A program made the translations under genes and the position numbers. Of a stretch of DNA of 64,000 nt, positions 29,920 through 38,279 are shown in pieces. Source of the DNA: Rhodobacter sp. (lineage in GTDB: Bacteria; Pseudomonadota; Alphaproteobacteria; Rhodobacterales; Rhodobacteraceae). The stretch covers positions 1 to 64,000 of the forward strand of contig JADCEN010000011.1 in the NCBI GenBank assembly GCA_020250175.1, given 5' to 3'. Each line of letters starts with the position of its first letter. The stretch's first letter is position 1. Under the pieces are notes generated by a model, which did no database searches, had not been told where the DNA came from, and saw nothing but the letters and a program-made list of their open reading frames with translations.

Positions 29920-31230
29920 CTAACCGGCTGAGGCAACATCCATAGGCGGTGCCATGGGGCGTGCCAAGGGCGGCGGCCGAAGATCAACCACATTGTCCAT
30001 GCTGATCGCCGGGGACTTTCGCGGCGGCGCAACTTCAGCAAGCGGCGGTGCCGGGGCGGCCTGCGCCGCCTGATCCGGAAACAGCTGCCGCGCCGTTTCG
30101 TCCAGCCAGGCGCACCAGCGGTGATCCAGCCAGGCAAGTGGAACCGACAGCAGGATCGACAGCCCGAAGCTGACCGCGAACATCGCCGCAAGCAGGGCCG
30201 CAGGGCCTGTGCCCTGTGCCGAAAGGTCAAGGTAAACCTCGCTGGACGCCGAGCATATGACCAGGGGATGCACCAGGAACAGCGGAAAGCTGATGCGGCC
30301 AAGTGCCCACCAGATCCGGCGGTCCAGCCGCCGGTAAAGCCCGGCACTGCACAGGACCGCAACGATCACCAAGGCCGATCCCGCGCTGTGCAAAAGCGTG
30401 GCCGCATAATCCTTCAGCGCCGGCGGGGCCTGTGCCACCCATGTATAGGTTCCCATCGGCAGCAGGAAGCCCAGCAGATACAAGCCCGCCCCCAGGACAG
30501 GAAGGGCCAGAATCATCGGCAGACGGGGCCGGTACCGCGACAGGACAAAGCACAGAGCGGCACCTGCCAGGAAGGGAAACAGGAAGCTTGTATAGAGCAG
30601 CACCGCCACAAGCAGAACGGACAATGCCCCGGCAGTTGCCCAACGGTAGCCCAGCGAAAGCGACAGCAGCATCGCGGTTGGCAGAACAACAAGGCCGCCG
30701 ATCAACGTGTGCTGCATGGTCCAAAGCAACCCGTTGAAGGTGTAGACGGGCATAAAGAAGGTGGCAACGCTTTCCAGCAAAGCGCCTTCCAGACTTGGCT
30801 CAAAGTCCGTCGTCCAGCCGGAGAAGCCGAAATTCTTCAGCCAGACACTGTCGCTGAGCGCGCCCGCTTCGGCAAAGTGGTACTGCCCGTACCGGAACAG
30901 CAGAAAACTGCCGGCCGTCGTCAGCATGACAAGGCCCGCCAGCCGAGGCAGACGCTTGGCAAAGCTGCGCGCAACCCGGTTGGTATCGCCCTCGGTGAAC
31001 AAGGCCCAGCACAGCACAAAGCCTGACAGCACGAAGCCGAAGGTGATTGCGGCCGGTCCGTTCATCAGCACGAACCAGGAAGAGCCGATGATGCTTGTCT
31101 CTGTCCGGTCCGCCGCCAGAAGGCCCGATGTTGCTGGAGAGAACGCAAGCAACACATGCTGCGTAACGATCACCAATACAGCAATGCCACGCAGCGCTTC
31201 CAGAGGAACCAGCCTGCCTTTGTGAATCAT
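29920..31230 (-). CDS. membrane-bound acyltransferase (OafA/YrhL family, acyltransferase 3)
   Basis: A 436-residue polytopic protein of about ten membrane helices. The N-terminus P-L-E-A-L-R-G-I-A-V-L-V-I-V-T-Q-H matches the acyltransferase-3 signature, with a histidine placed as the catalytic candidate near residue 25. Such enzymes O-acylate lipopolysaccharide, exopolysaccharide or peptidoglycan sugars; the substrate is unknown here. The C-terminal 60 residues are Pro/Ala-rich and probably cytoplasmic. The ribosome binding site is GGGGAA. Palindromes lie just upstream at 31265-31297. It probably shares a transcript with the channel-like gene. Confidence 0.85.
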   Translation of the reverse strand: MIHKGRLVPLEALRGIAVLVIVTQHVLLAFSPATSGLLAADRTETSIIGSSWFVLMNGPAAITFGFVLSGFVLCWALFTEGDTNRVARSFAKRLPRLAGLVMLTTAGSFLLFRYGQYHFAEAGALSDSVWLKNFGFSGWTTDFEPSLEGALLESVATFFMPVYTFNGLLWTMQHTLIGGLVVLPTAMLLSLSLGYRWATAGALSVLLVAVLLYTSFLFPFLAGAALCFVLSRYRPRLPMILALPVLGAGLYLLGFLLPMGTYTWVAQAPPALKDYAATLLHSAGSALVIVAVLCSAGLYRRLDRRIWWALGRISFPLFLVHPLVICSASSEVYLDLSAQGTGPAALLAAMFAVSFGLSILLSVPLAWLDHRWCAWLDETARQLFPDQAAQAAPAPPLAEVAPPRKSPAISMDNVVDLRPPPLARPMAPPMDVASAG

Positions 31231-31264
31231 TTCCCCGAAACCAGTGACACGTGACCGTCAGCCA

Positions 31265-31297
31265 GTTACGCTGTAACAGCTTAAGGCCGCATTTAAG
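31265..31297. promoter_or_regulatory. adjacent palindromes upstream of the acyltransferase
   Basis: GTTAC-GCT-GTAAC (31265-31277) is a perfect 5-3-5 palindrome. CTTAA-N8-TTAAG (31280-31297) is a second one directly beside it. They sit 35-67 bases before the acyltransferase start and could be regulator sites; the regulator is unknown. Confidence 0.3.
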
Positions 31298-31381
31298 CGG
31301 GCGACAAGACAGTCTTTCGACTGCCGCGGCCAGGCCCCGCCATTCCTTCCGGCTTTCCCCGGCACGGCAGCGCTTCTGGGA

Positions 31382-31719
31382 CGTGTCAGTCAAGCCCTGC
31401 CGATTTCGTCTAATGGTTGATGTCCTTCTGCTCGGCGATCTGATTGATCTGCGCCAGTTCGGCTTTCGTGAACTCCGGATTGCCGATGGCGCCGCAGCAA
31501 TCGACCACCTGTTCAGGTCTGGATGCGCCGATCAGGGCAGTGGTGATGCCGCCGTGGCGCAGCACCCAGGCGATTGCCATTTTGGCAAGCGTCTGGCCGC
31601 GCGCCTGTGCCATTGCGTCTGGCGGGCGGACGCAAATCGGCGCGCTATTGGCAATAAGGTCAGGGTCAAGCGGCTTTCCGCGACGGGCGCGGCGACCCTG
31701 CGGAATACCGTTCAGGTAT
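31382..31719 (-). pseudogene. decayed 3' copy of the aldo/keto reductase gene
   Basis: This stretch aligns without gaps, at an offset of 2285 bases, to 33667-34004, the 3' end of the intact reductase. Identity by eye is roughly nine in ten over the first 210 bases, falling further on. It encodes only the C-terminal part (Y-L-N-G-I-P-Q-G... to E-Q-K-D-I-N-H) and has a premature stop at 31410 before the ancestral one. The N-terminal two-thirds is missing. It is a relic of a duplication, not a working enzyme. Confidence 0.85.
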
Positions 31720-31830
31720 CCTGCGGCTGCCGTAAACGCCAGGTGCGCGGCGTTCAGGCTGACGGTGGTGCCGATGCCCGAGGGCCTGCGGCCCTTGATA
31801 ATGCCACACCGCCCCGGCAAATGGCCCGTG

Positions 31831-32436
31831 TCAATCCGCTGCCGACAATCCCCGTGTCATGGCTTTGACAAGGGCGGCCACCTCTGGTGTGATCCGGTCT
31901 TGTGGTACGGCCAGAAAGCGTGCGTCCAGAAACAGCCCGACAACACCATGGACCGCCGCGAACAGGGTGCGCGCACGAAGTTGCAGCTGATCCGGCGAAA
32001 GATCGGGGCGCAATGTGGCAAGCGGGCCGACAATCTGGTCAATCAGCGCCCGGTATCTGACAACGTACCAATCGGGTGCTGACCGCCCTTCGGGCAACGC
32101 AAGCGCAAAGACGGCAGACCACAGCATGCGGTTTTCCAGCGCGAAACGTACATAGGTCCGGGCCAGAACTGCCATGGTTTCTTCGGCATCTTCACCCCCC
32201 CTCCTTGCGTCATCGAAAGCTGCGGCAAGGCGGTCAAGCGTTCGGGCGTTGACGTGAAGGACCAGGTCATCAAGATCATCAAAGGCGTTGTAAAGCGCGC
32301 CCAGCGCGCAGCCGGCGTCGGCTGTGACCTGTCTTGCCTTCAGGCCGGCAAGCCCCTGTTCTGCAATTCGTCGTTCGGCGGCATCAACAAGACGGTGACG
32401 CAGGGTGTCACGGCCGGGTTTCTCCTGGGTTTCCAT
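31831..32436 (-). CDS. TetR-family transcriptional regulator
   Basis: A 201-residue repressor-type protein. The helix-turn-helix is at about residues 15-55 (L-V-D-A-A-E-R-R-I-A-E-Q-G...A-L-Y-N-A-F). The ligand-binding part is weakly conserved. METQEK at 32436 is chosen because GGAG is well placed before it and because this leaves the operator palindromes outside the coding region. It is divergent from the PspA-like gene, 107 bases away, with three matching palindromes between, so it probably represses itself and that gene. The inducer is unknown. Confidence 0.88.
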   Translation of the reverse strand: METQEKPGRDTLRHRLVDAAERRIAEQGLAGLKARQVTADAGCALGALYNAFDDLDDLVLHVNARTLDRLAAAFDDARRGGEDAEETMAVLARTYVRFALENRMLWSAVFALALPEGRSAPDWYVVRYRALIDQIVGPLATLRPDLSPDQLQLRARTLFAAVHGVVGLFLDARFLAVPQDRITPEVAALVKAMTRGLSAAD

Positions 32437-32454
32437 CCTGTCTCCATTCTTTTC

Positions 32455-32469
32455 TTGAACATCGTTCAA
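32455..32469. promoter_or_regulatory. TetR operator 1
   Basis: TTGAAC-ATC-GTTCAA, a perfect 15-base palindrome, 19 bases upstream of the tetR-type start. It shares the TGAAC-N3-GTTCA core with two further sites in the same gap. Confidence 0.65.
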
Positions 32470-32477
32470 GATAGAGC

Positions 32478-32492
32478 TTGAACGACGTTCAC
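32478..32492. promoter_or_regulatory. TetR operator 2
   Basis: TTGAAC-GAC-GTTCAC, same core as operator 1, centred 23 bases from it. It is symmetric except for the outermost base pair. Confidence 0.6.
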
Positions 32493-32512
32493 GAATCAGG
32501 CATGGTTGCCTT

Positions 32513-32527
32513 GTGAACGATGTTCAT
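32513..32527. promoter_or_regulatory. TetR operator 3
   Basis: GTGAAC-GAT-GTTCAT, same core, centred 35 bases from operator 2. It ends 6 bases before the GGAGG ribosome binding site of the PspA-like gene, so a bound repressor would block that gene's transcription. Confidence 0.6.
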
Positions 32528-32543
32528 GCGAATGGAGGTATCA

Positions 32544-33242
32544 ATGCTGAAGCTTTTTGTCACGATGTTTCGCGGGCGCAGCCAGGACGCTGCCGAAGCC
32601 ATTGTGGATGCCAATTCCGTGCCGATCCTGCGCCAGCAGCTGCGCGACTGTGCGCAGTCGGTTGAACTGGGGCGCAAATCGGTGGCGATGGTGATGGCCT
32701 GTTGCGAGCGCGAAAAGAAATCAGCCGAACAGATTGCCCTGCAGCTTGGCGATCTGGAGGCGCGCGCCAAAGAGGCGCTGCAAAAGGGGCGCGAGGATCT
32801 GGCGGTCGAGGCAGCCGGGGCCATTGCCCATCTTGAGGCAGAGCGTGACACAACCGACCGTGCCATTGCCACCTACCAGACCGAGATCACCCGCCTGCGC
32901 AAGGTTCTGACCGAAAGTGAAAGCCGCCTGCGCGCCTTGCAGAGGGGTCAGCGCCTGGCGCTTGCCACGGAACACACGCAGCGCCTGCACAAAAAAGGCC
33001 CGGTCACGATGACGGCGGGCCTGTCCGATGCCGAAGCCACCCTGAACCGGATTCAGGACCGTCAGGCGATGGCGGCAGCCACCCGCGATGCGGCAGTCGA
33101 GCTTTCGGCGCGGACCAGCGCCGATGCAACACGCGACCGGCTGGCAGCCGCAGGCTGCGGCGCGCCCCTGCGCCCGGATGCAGCGGCGGTTCTGGCGCGG
33201 CTCAAGCAGGCACCGGCGGCAAACCTGCCGCTGGCACCCTGA
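32544..33242 (+). CDS. PspA/IM30-family coiled-coil protein
   Basis: A 232-residue, largely helical protein. Residues about 5-150 form long charged coiled coils (R-Q-Q-L-R-D-C-A-Q, A-H-L-E-A-E-R-D) like PspA/IM30/Vipp1 proteins, which assemble on stressed inner membranes. The C-terminal 60 residues are Ala-rich and divergent. An ATG at 32544 with GGAGG upstream is preferred to one overlapping operator 3. The partners seen in E. coli (PspB, PspC, PspF) are absent; instead a TetR repressor and a small membrane protein flank it. The family call is fairly secure; the role in envelope stress is inferred. Confidence 0.75.
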   Translation: MLKLFVTMFRGRSQDAAEAIVDANSVPILRQQLRDCAQSVELGRKSVAMVMACCEREKKSAEQIALQLGDLEARAKEALQKGREDLAVEAAGAIAHLEAERDTTDRAIATYQTEITRLRKVLTESESRLRALQRGQRLALATEHTQRLHKKGPVTMTAGLSDAEATLNRIQDRQAMAAATRDAAVELSARTSADATRDRLAAAGCGAPLRPDAAAVLARLKQAPAANLPLAP

Positions 33243-33329
33243 AACCCGGCCCCTGACGGCCAACGGAACCAAACCACAGAACTTTCACCATGAACGGGCC
33301 ACAGGCCCATGCAACAAGCGGAGAGTATC

Positions 33330-33614
33330 ATGCAAGACTATGCCCCAAGCAAAGTATCGGCTGCCTGGAACCTGTTCACCTATTTCAACTTTGCGGTCGG
33401 TGCCTCGATGATGGCGGGCGGCATCTATTTTCTGGAAGCCAGCTTTGCCGCCAAGGGCTTTTACGCCATGGCCGCACTGATGCTGGTCAACTCTACCGCC
33501 GCAATCACCAAGACATTGCGCGACAATGAGGAATCACAGCGGCTGTACAACAAGCTTGACGAGGCGCGGACCGAACGCCTGCTGATGGAAGTCAGCGCGC
33601 AGAAGGCCGCCTGA
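33330..33614 (+). CDS. YiaA/YiaB-like two-helix inner-membrane protein
   Basis: A 94-residue protein with two membrane helices (about 12-35 and 41-60) and a charged helical tail (T-L-R-D-N-E-E-S-Q-R-L). The segment K-G-F-Y-A-M-A-A-L-M-L-V-N-S and following K-T-L-R-D resemble YiaA/YiaB family proteins of unknown function. The ATG at 33330 follows GCGGAGAG; an in-frame ATG seven codons earlier lacks a site. It lies 87 bases after the PspA-like gene and is closed by a terminator, so the two form one unit. Confidence 0.7.
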   Translation: MQDYAPSKVSAAWNLFTYFNFAVGASMMAGGIYFLEASFAAKGFYAMAALMLVNSTAAITKTLRDNEESQRLYNKLDEARTERLLMEVSAQKAA

Positions 33615-33631
33615 GCCCCGCACAATCCCTG

Positions 33632-33661
33632 CCTGCCGGGCCGTCGCGGCCCGGCAGGTTT
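33632..33661 (+). terminator. intrinsic terminator after the YiaA/B-like gene
   Basis: An 11-base perfect stem (CCTGCCGGGCC / GGCCCGGCAGG) with a 5-base loop and trailing TTT. It lies 17 bases after the stop and separates the module from the converging aldo/keto reductase. Confidence 0.7.
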
Positions 33662-33670
33662 CATGCCGTG

Positions 33671-34702
33671 TCAGTCAAGCTGTGCCGATCTTGCCCAAAG
33701 GTTGACGTCCTTCTGCTCGGCGATCTGGTTGATCTGCGCCAGTTCGGCTTTCGTGAACTCCAGATTGCCGATGGCGCCGCAGCAATCGACCACCTGTTCA
33801 GGTCTGGATGCGCCGATCAGGGCGGTGGTGATGCCGCCGTGGCGCAGCACCCAGGCGATGGCCATTTGCGCAAGCGTCTCGCCGCGCGCCTGTGCCATTG
33901 CATCGAGGGCGCGCACAGAATTCAGCGCGCCTTCGGTGATGACGGCAGGGTCCAGGGATTTGCCCTGACTGGCGCGGCTGCCCTGCGGGATGCCGTTCAG
34001 GTATTTCCGGGTCAGGATGCCCTGCGCCAGCGGCGTGAAGGCGATGGAGCCGATGCCAAGATCAGCCAGCGTTTGCTTCAGCCCGTCCGTTTCGACCCAG
34101 CGGTTCAGGATGTTGTAGCTGGGCTGGTGAATCAGGCAGGGCGTGCCCAGGTCTTTCAGAATTGCAACAGCCTGCCGGGTCTTTTCGGAATTGTAGGACG
34201 ACAGCCCGACATAAAGCGCGCGGCCCGACCGCACGATGTAATCCAGCGCCTTCATCGTCTCTTCCAGCGGGGTGTCAGGATCGAAGCGGTGCGAATAGAA
34301 GATATCGACATAGTCCAGTCCCATCCGCTTCAGCGACTGGTCGCAGGACGCGATCAGGGATTTGCGGCTGCCCCATTCGCCGTAGGGGCCGCCCCACATC
34401 AGGTAGCCCGCCTTGGACGAGATGATCAGCTCGTCCCGCAGCCCGCGAAAATCGGTTCTCAGGATCTCACCGAACGCCTCTTCGGCACTGCCCGGGGGCG
34501 GGCCGTAATTGTTGGCCAGATCGAAATGGGTGATGCCCTGATCGAAGGCGGTGCGGCAGATGGCCTGCTTTGTCTCATGCGGGGTGTCGTGGCCGAAGTT
34601 GTGCCACAGACCAAGAGAGACCGCCGGCAGCATCAGGCCGGACGCGCCGCAGCGGCGGTAAATCATGCGGTCGTAGCGGTCTTCGGCAGGGACGTAACCC
34701 AT
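33671..34702 (-). CDS. aldo/keto reductase (YghZ-like glyceraldehyde-3-phosphate reductase type)
   Basis: A 343-residue NADPH-dependent reductase of the AKR14/voltage-gated potassium channel beta-like group. The catalytic tetrad is visible as D (F-D-L-A-N-N-Y-G), the adjacent Tyr, Lys in S-S-K-A-G-Y and His in F-Y-S-H-R-F-D. G-A-S-R-P-E-Q binds cofactor. E. coli YghZ reduces L-glyceraldehyde 3-phosphate and methylglyoxal. The ATG at 34702 follows AAAGGA. It lies 59 bases after xylA on the same strand, probably the last gene of the xylose operon. A decayed copy of its 3' end is at 31382-31719. Confidence 0.88.
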   Translation of the reverse strand: MGYVPAEDRYDRMIYRRCGASGLMLPAVSLGLWHNFGHDTPHETKQAICRTAFDQGITHFDLANNYGPPPGSAEEAFGEILRTDFRGLRDELIISSKAGYLMWGGPYGEWGSRKSLIASCDQSLKRMGLDYVDIFYSHRFDPDTPLEETMKALDYIVRSGRALYVGLSSYNSEKTRQAVAILKDLGTPCLIHQPSYNILNRWVETDGLKQTLADLGIGSIAFTPLAQGILTRKYLNGIPQGSRASQGKSLDPAVITEGALNSVRALDAMAQARGETLAQMAIAWVLRHGGITTALIGASRPEQVVDCCGAIGNLEFTKAELAQINQIAEQKDVNLWARSAQLD

Positions 34703-34761
34703 GGATCGGTCCTTTCGGCGGGCGGGGCTAGGCGTGCGCCCCATGTGATTTCAACACGCGG

Positions 34762-36069
34762 TCAAAGGTAGCGGTTCCACAGGTTTTCAAGGCGTTCCTG
34801 CCGGCCGGACACAGGCTGCGGGTTGATGCCCCTGGCCAGAACTTCTGCGGTGATCGACTCGAGCGTGCCGTTTGCCAGCATCTGCTGTGCCTGGGGCCTG
34901 GCCCATCCGGCGTAGCGGGCCTTGCGCGCCGCTTCCAGCTCACCCGATTGCAGCAGGGCCGCAGCGGCCTTCAGCCCGCGCGCGCAAGTGTCCATCGCGC
35001 CGACATGCGACAGGATCAGGTCCGCCGGGTCCAGCGACTGGCGGCGCACCTTGGCGTCAAAGTTGGTGCCGCCGGTGGTAAAGCCACCGGCGCGCAGCAC
35101 CTCGTAATAGGCCAGTGCGGTTTCGGGCAGGTTGTTGGGAAACTGGTCGGTGTCCCAGCCCGACTGATAGTCGTTCCGGTTCATGTCGATCGATCCGAAC
35201 ACGTCAAGGGCGGCGGCAGTGGCAATTTCATGTTCAAAGCTGTGTCCGGCAAGGATGGCATGGCCCTGCTCCAGATTCAGCTTCACCTCTTTTTCCAGGC
35301 CATACTTCTGCAGAAACCCGAAACAGGTCGCCGCGTCATAGTCATACTGATGCTTGGACGGTTCCTGCGGTTTCGGTTCCACCAGGATGGTGCCCTTGAA
35401 CCCGATCCTGTGCTTGTAGTCGACCACCATGTTCAGAAAGCGGCCCATATGGTCCAGCTCCTGCGCCAGGTCGGTGTTCAGCAGCGTCTCGTACCCCTCG
35501 CGCCCGCCCCACAGCACATAGTTCTGGCCACCCAGCTTGTGCGTGGCATCAAGACAGCTTTTCACCGTGGCGGCGGCAAAGGCGAACACCTCGGGGTCAG
35601 GGTTGGTCGAGGCCCCGGCCATCCAGCGACGATGGCTGAACATATTGGCGGTGCCCCACAACAGCCTGATCCCGGTCTGCGCCTGTTTTTCCGCCATGTA
35701 GTCGGTGATGTCGTTCAGCGTTTTCAGATTGTCGGCGAAAGCGCCGGTCTCGGGGCGCACATCGGCATCGTGCCAGCAGTAAAAGGGCACGCCCAGAATC
35801 CGGAACATCTCGAAGGCGGCATCGGCCTTGATCCGGGCGGTCTTCATCGAATCCTGCGGATGCCACGGGCGCTGGAAGGTCTGGCCGCCAAAGGGGTCGC
35901 CGCCCTCCCAGGCGAAGCTGTGCCACCAGGCCACGGCAAAGCGCAAATGGTCTTCCATCCGCTTGCCCAGAACGACCTCGTCCCTGTTGTAATGGCGAAA
36001 GCCGAATTCGACGTCCGAGTTTGGGCCAACATAGGTGACAGCGGGAATGTCCTGGAAGAAATCGGTCAT
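34762..36069 (-). CDS. xylA: xylose isomerase
   Basis: A 435-residue cytosolic TIM-barrel enzyme interconverting D-xylose and D-xylulose. Diagnostic segments include [22 protein letters not shown] and [11 protein letters not shown], carrying catalytic His and metal-binding Glu/Asp. The length matches class II enzymes. The ATG overlaps the xylB stop by the ATGA arrangement, so it is translationally coupled to the kinase. Confidence 0.97.
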   Translation of the reverse strand: MTDFFQDIPAVTYVGPNSDVEFGFRHYNRDEVVLGKRMEDHLRFAVAWWHSFAWEGGDPFGGQTFQRPWHPQDSMKTARIKADAAFEMFRILGVPFYCWHDADVRPETGAFADNLKTLNDITDYMAEKQAQTGIRLLWGTANMFSHRRWMAGASTNPDPEVFAFAAATVKSCLDATHKLGGQNYVLWGGREGYETLLNTDLAQELDHMGRFLNMVVDYKHRIGFKGTILVEPKPQEPSKHQYDYDAATCFGFLQKYGLEKEVKLNLEQGHAILAGHSFEHEIATAAALDVFGSIDMNRNDYQSGWDTDQFPNNLPETALAYYEVLRAGGFTTGGTNFDAKVRRQSLDPADLILSHVGAMDTCARGLKAAAALLQSGELEAARKARYAGWARPQAQQMLANGTLESITAEVLARGINPQPVSGRQERLENLWNRYL

Positions 36070-37502
36070 GTCAGGTCCTTGATGGCAGATTGCGCTGCGC
36101 GGTAACGGGCATGCCCGGCGTCGAAGGCGGATGTCAGGGCGCGGACGGGTTCAATGGTGCGGGCAATCGGCGGCAGCGTGGCAATCTCTGCCCCCGCCCC
36201 GGTGGCCGCCATGATCGCCAGGCGCGCAGCCCCGAAGGCCCCGCCGAAATCGCCGGCAACCGGCAGATGCACCGGCAAGTCCAGCGCGGTGGCAATCGCC
36301 TTCAGCCAGTAGTCGGACCGTGATCCGCCGCCGACAGCAATCAGCCGGTCAAGCCGTGTGCCGGTGGCGGCCAGCGCATCGCGGCAGTCGCGGATGGCAA
36401 AGGTGACACCTTCCAGCACGGCGCGGGTGCCGGCGGCGCGGTCTGTGCCATGATCAAGGCCCAGGAATGCCCCGCGGATCGCGGCGCTGTTCAGCGGCGT
36501 GCGTTCGCCGCCAAGATAGGGCAGGAATACGGTCTTGCCGGGTGCCTGCAGCCCGCCAAGCCGCCCGGTCAGGCCAGCGGCCGTTTCGCCGACCATGCCC
36601 GCGTACCAGTTGAGCGAATCGGTCGCAGACAGGACGACCCCCATCTGGTGCCAGGTATCGGGCAAGGCATGGCAAAAGGTGTGGACAGCCGTTTCCGGCG
36701 CAGGTTGATAGCCGTCATTCGCGGCAAACAGCACACCCGAGGTTCCCAGCGAAACAAATGCCTCGCCCGCGCGGACCACGCCCACACCCACGCCGGATGC
36801 CGCATTGTCGCCACCGCCACCGGCAACGACCACATCCGCAGGCAGGCCCCAGCGCCCCGCCAGCGCCGGGCGCAGCATGCCAGAGGGTGCCGACCCTTCG
36901 ACAAGGCGCGGCATGTGACGGCGCGACAGGCCGGTCGCAGCCAGCAGGTCGTCGGACCAGTCGCGCGCGCCCGTATCGAACCAGCTTGTCCCGGCGGCAT
37001 CGGACATCTCGGCCACATGATCGCCGGTCAGCCAAAGCCGCAGGTAATCCTTGGGCAGCAGCACCTTGGCAACCCGGTCCCACAGCGCGGGTTCATGGTG
37101 CCGGACCCACATCAGTTTCGGCGCGGTAAAGCCTGCAAACACGATGTTGCCGGTGATGCGGCGAAAGATCGGATCGGCATCCAGTTCGGCGGCCTCTTCA
37201 AAACTGCGGCTGTCGTTCCACAGGATGCAGGGGCGCAGCACCTCGTCTGCGGCATCCAGCAGGGTGGCCCCGTGCATCTGCCCGGACAGGCCGAAACCGC
37301 GCACCGACCCCAGGCCATGTGCCGCCAGCTGGTCCATCACCTGTTCGGTCGCCGCGATCCAGTCTGCGGGGGATTGTTCGCTCCAGCCTTCAAAGGGGCG
37401 GCTGACCGCAAGCGGGGCGCTTGCTTCGGCCAGCACCCGCTGATCGAGGGACATCAGAAGGCCCTTGACACCCGAGGTGCCCAGATCAAGCCCGATGAAC
37501 AT
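36066..37502 (-). CDS. xylB: xylulokinase
   Basis: A 478-residue FGGY-family kinase phosphorylating D-xylulose. The N-terminus [13 protein letters not shown] and the C-terminal [11 protein letters not shown] motif are diagnostic. A GTG precedes the ATG at 37502; the ATG shares its first base with the stop of the ATPase gene (TGATG). Part of the xylose operon between transporter genes and xylA. Confidence 0.95.
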   Translation of the reverse strand: MFIGLDLGTSGVKGLLMSLDQRVLAEASAPLAVSRPFEGWSEQSPADWIAATEQVMDQLAAHGLGSVRGFGLSGQMHGATLLDAADEVLRPCILWNDSRSFEEAAELDADPIFRRITGNIVFAGFTAPKLMWVRHHEPALWDRVAKVLLPKDYLRLWLTGDHVAEMSDAAGTSWFDTGARDWSDDLLAATGLSRRHMPRLVEGSAPSGMLRPALAGRWGLPADVVVAGGGGDNAASGVGVGVVRAGEAFVSLGTSGVLFAANDGYQPAPETAVHTFCHALPDTWHQMGVVLSATDSLNWYAGMVGETAAGLTGRLGGLQAPGKTVFLPYLGGERTPLNSAAIRGAFLGLDHGTDRAAGTRAVLEGVTFAIRDCRDALAATGTRLDRLIAVGGGSRSDYWLKAIATALDLPVHLPVAGDFGGAFGAARLAIMAATGAGAEIATLPPIARTIEPVRALTSAFDAGHARYRAAQSAIKDLT

Positions 37503-38266
37503 CACGCTGCCTTTGCCGGCTTCTTGCCCATGATGATCATGCCAAGGATGTCTTCGTCGGTGACCTCGGCCACGTTGACGGTTCCCACAAGCTGCCCGTT
37601 CTTCATCACCGAAGCGCGGTCACACAGGTTCATCACGTTATGAATGTCATGCTCGATCAGGAAAATGCCCAGGCCCTGCGCCTTCAGCTCGCGGATCAGT
37701 TCCGCCACCATCTGCGTCTCGTGCGGACCAAGGGCTGCGGTCGGCTCATCCATGATCAGGATTCTGGCGTTGAAGTAGACGGCGCGCGCAATGGCAACAG
37801 ACTGACGCTGACCGCCCGAAAGGGCCGACACGGGAACGTTGAACTTGCGGAAGTTCGGGTTCAGCCGCGCCATGATCTTGCGCGTCTCTGCCTCCATCTT
37901 CGTTTCGTCCACGAAACCGAAGCTGTTGACGATCTCGCGCCCCAGAAACAGGTTCGATGCAGCGTCCAGATTGTCTGCCAGCGCCAGCGTCTGATAGATC
38001 GTCTCAATGTTCAGCGCGCGGGCGTCGCGCGGGCTGGAGATATCCACTTTTTCGCCATTGATCCGAATTTCGCCCGCATCGGCCTGATAGGCCCCCGACA
38101 GGCATTTGATCAGCGTCGATTTTCCAGCCCCGTTATGGCCCAGCAGACCCACGACTTCGCCGGGGTACAGATCGACGGTGACATGATCGACCGCCTTGAT
38201 CCCCCCGAACGAGATCGAGATGTCGCGCAGTTCGACAAGGGGCGTGCCGCGATTGGATCTGCTCAT
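37502..38266 (-). CDS. sugar ABC transporter ATPase, single-domain (xylose uptake)
   Basis: A 254-residue ATPase. Walker [10 protein letters not shown] (about residue 42), signature L-S-G-G-Q-R-Q-S, Walker [13 protein letters not shown] and H-loop I-E-H-D are intact. E. coli XylG is about twice as long with two fused ABC domains; this protein has one and would work as a homodimer, as in FrcA-type fructose transporters. The start at 38266 is set by the family N-terminus. It lies 13 bases after the permease gene. Confidence 0.88.
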   Translation of the reverse strand: MSRSNRGTPLVELRDISISFGGIKAVDHVTVDLYPGEVVGLLGHNGAGKSTLIKCLSGAYQADAGEIRINGEKVDISSPRDARALNIETIYQTLALADNLDAASNLFLGREIVNSFGFVDETKMEAETRKIMARLNPNFRKFNVPVSALSGGQRQSVAIARAVYFNARILIMDEPTAALGPHETQMVAELIRELKAQGLGIFLIEHDIHNVMNLCDRASVMKNGQLVGTVNVAEVTDEDILGMIIMGKKPAKAA

Positions 38267-38279
38267 TGGACCATCCCCG

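Noticed and set aside
31410-31820. Intact-looking 136-residue protein at the aldo/keto reductase remnant
   Set aside because: Only the C-terminal hundred residues match a reductase; the first 35 are out-of-family sequence, the catalytic residues are absent and the copy has a premature stop. Treated as a pseudogene.
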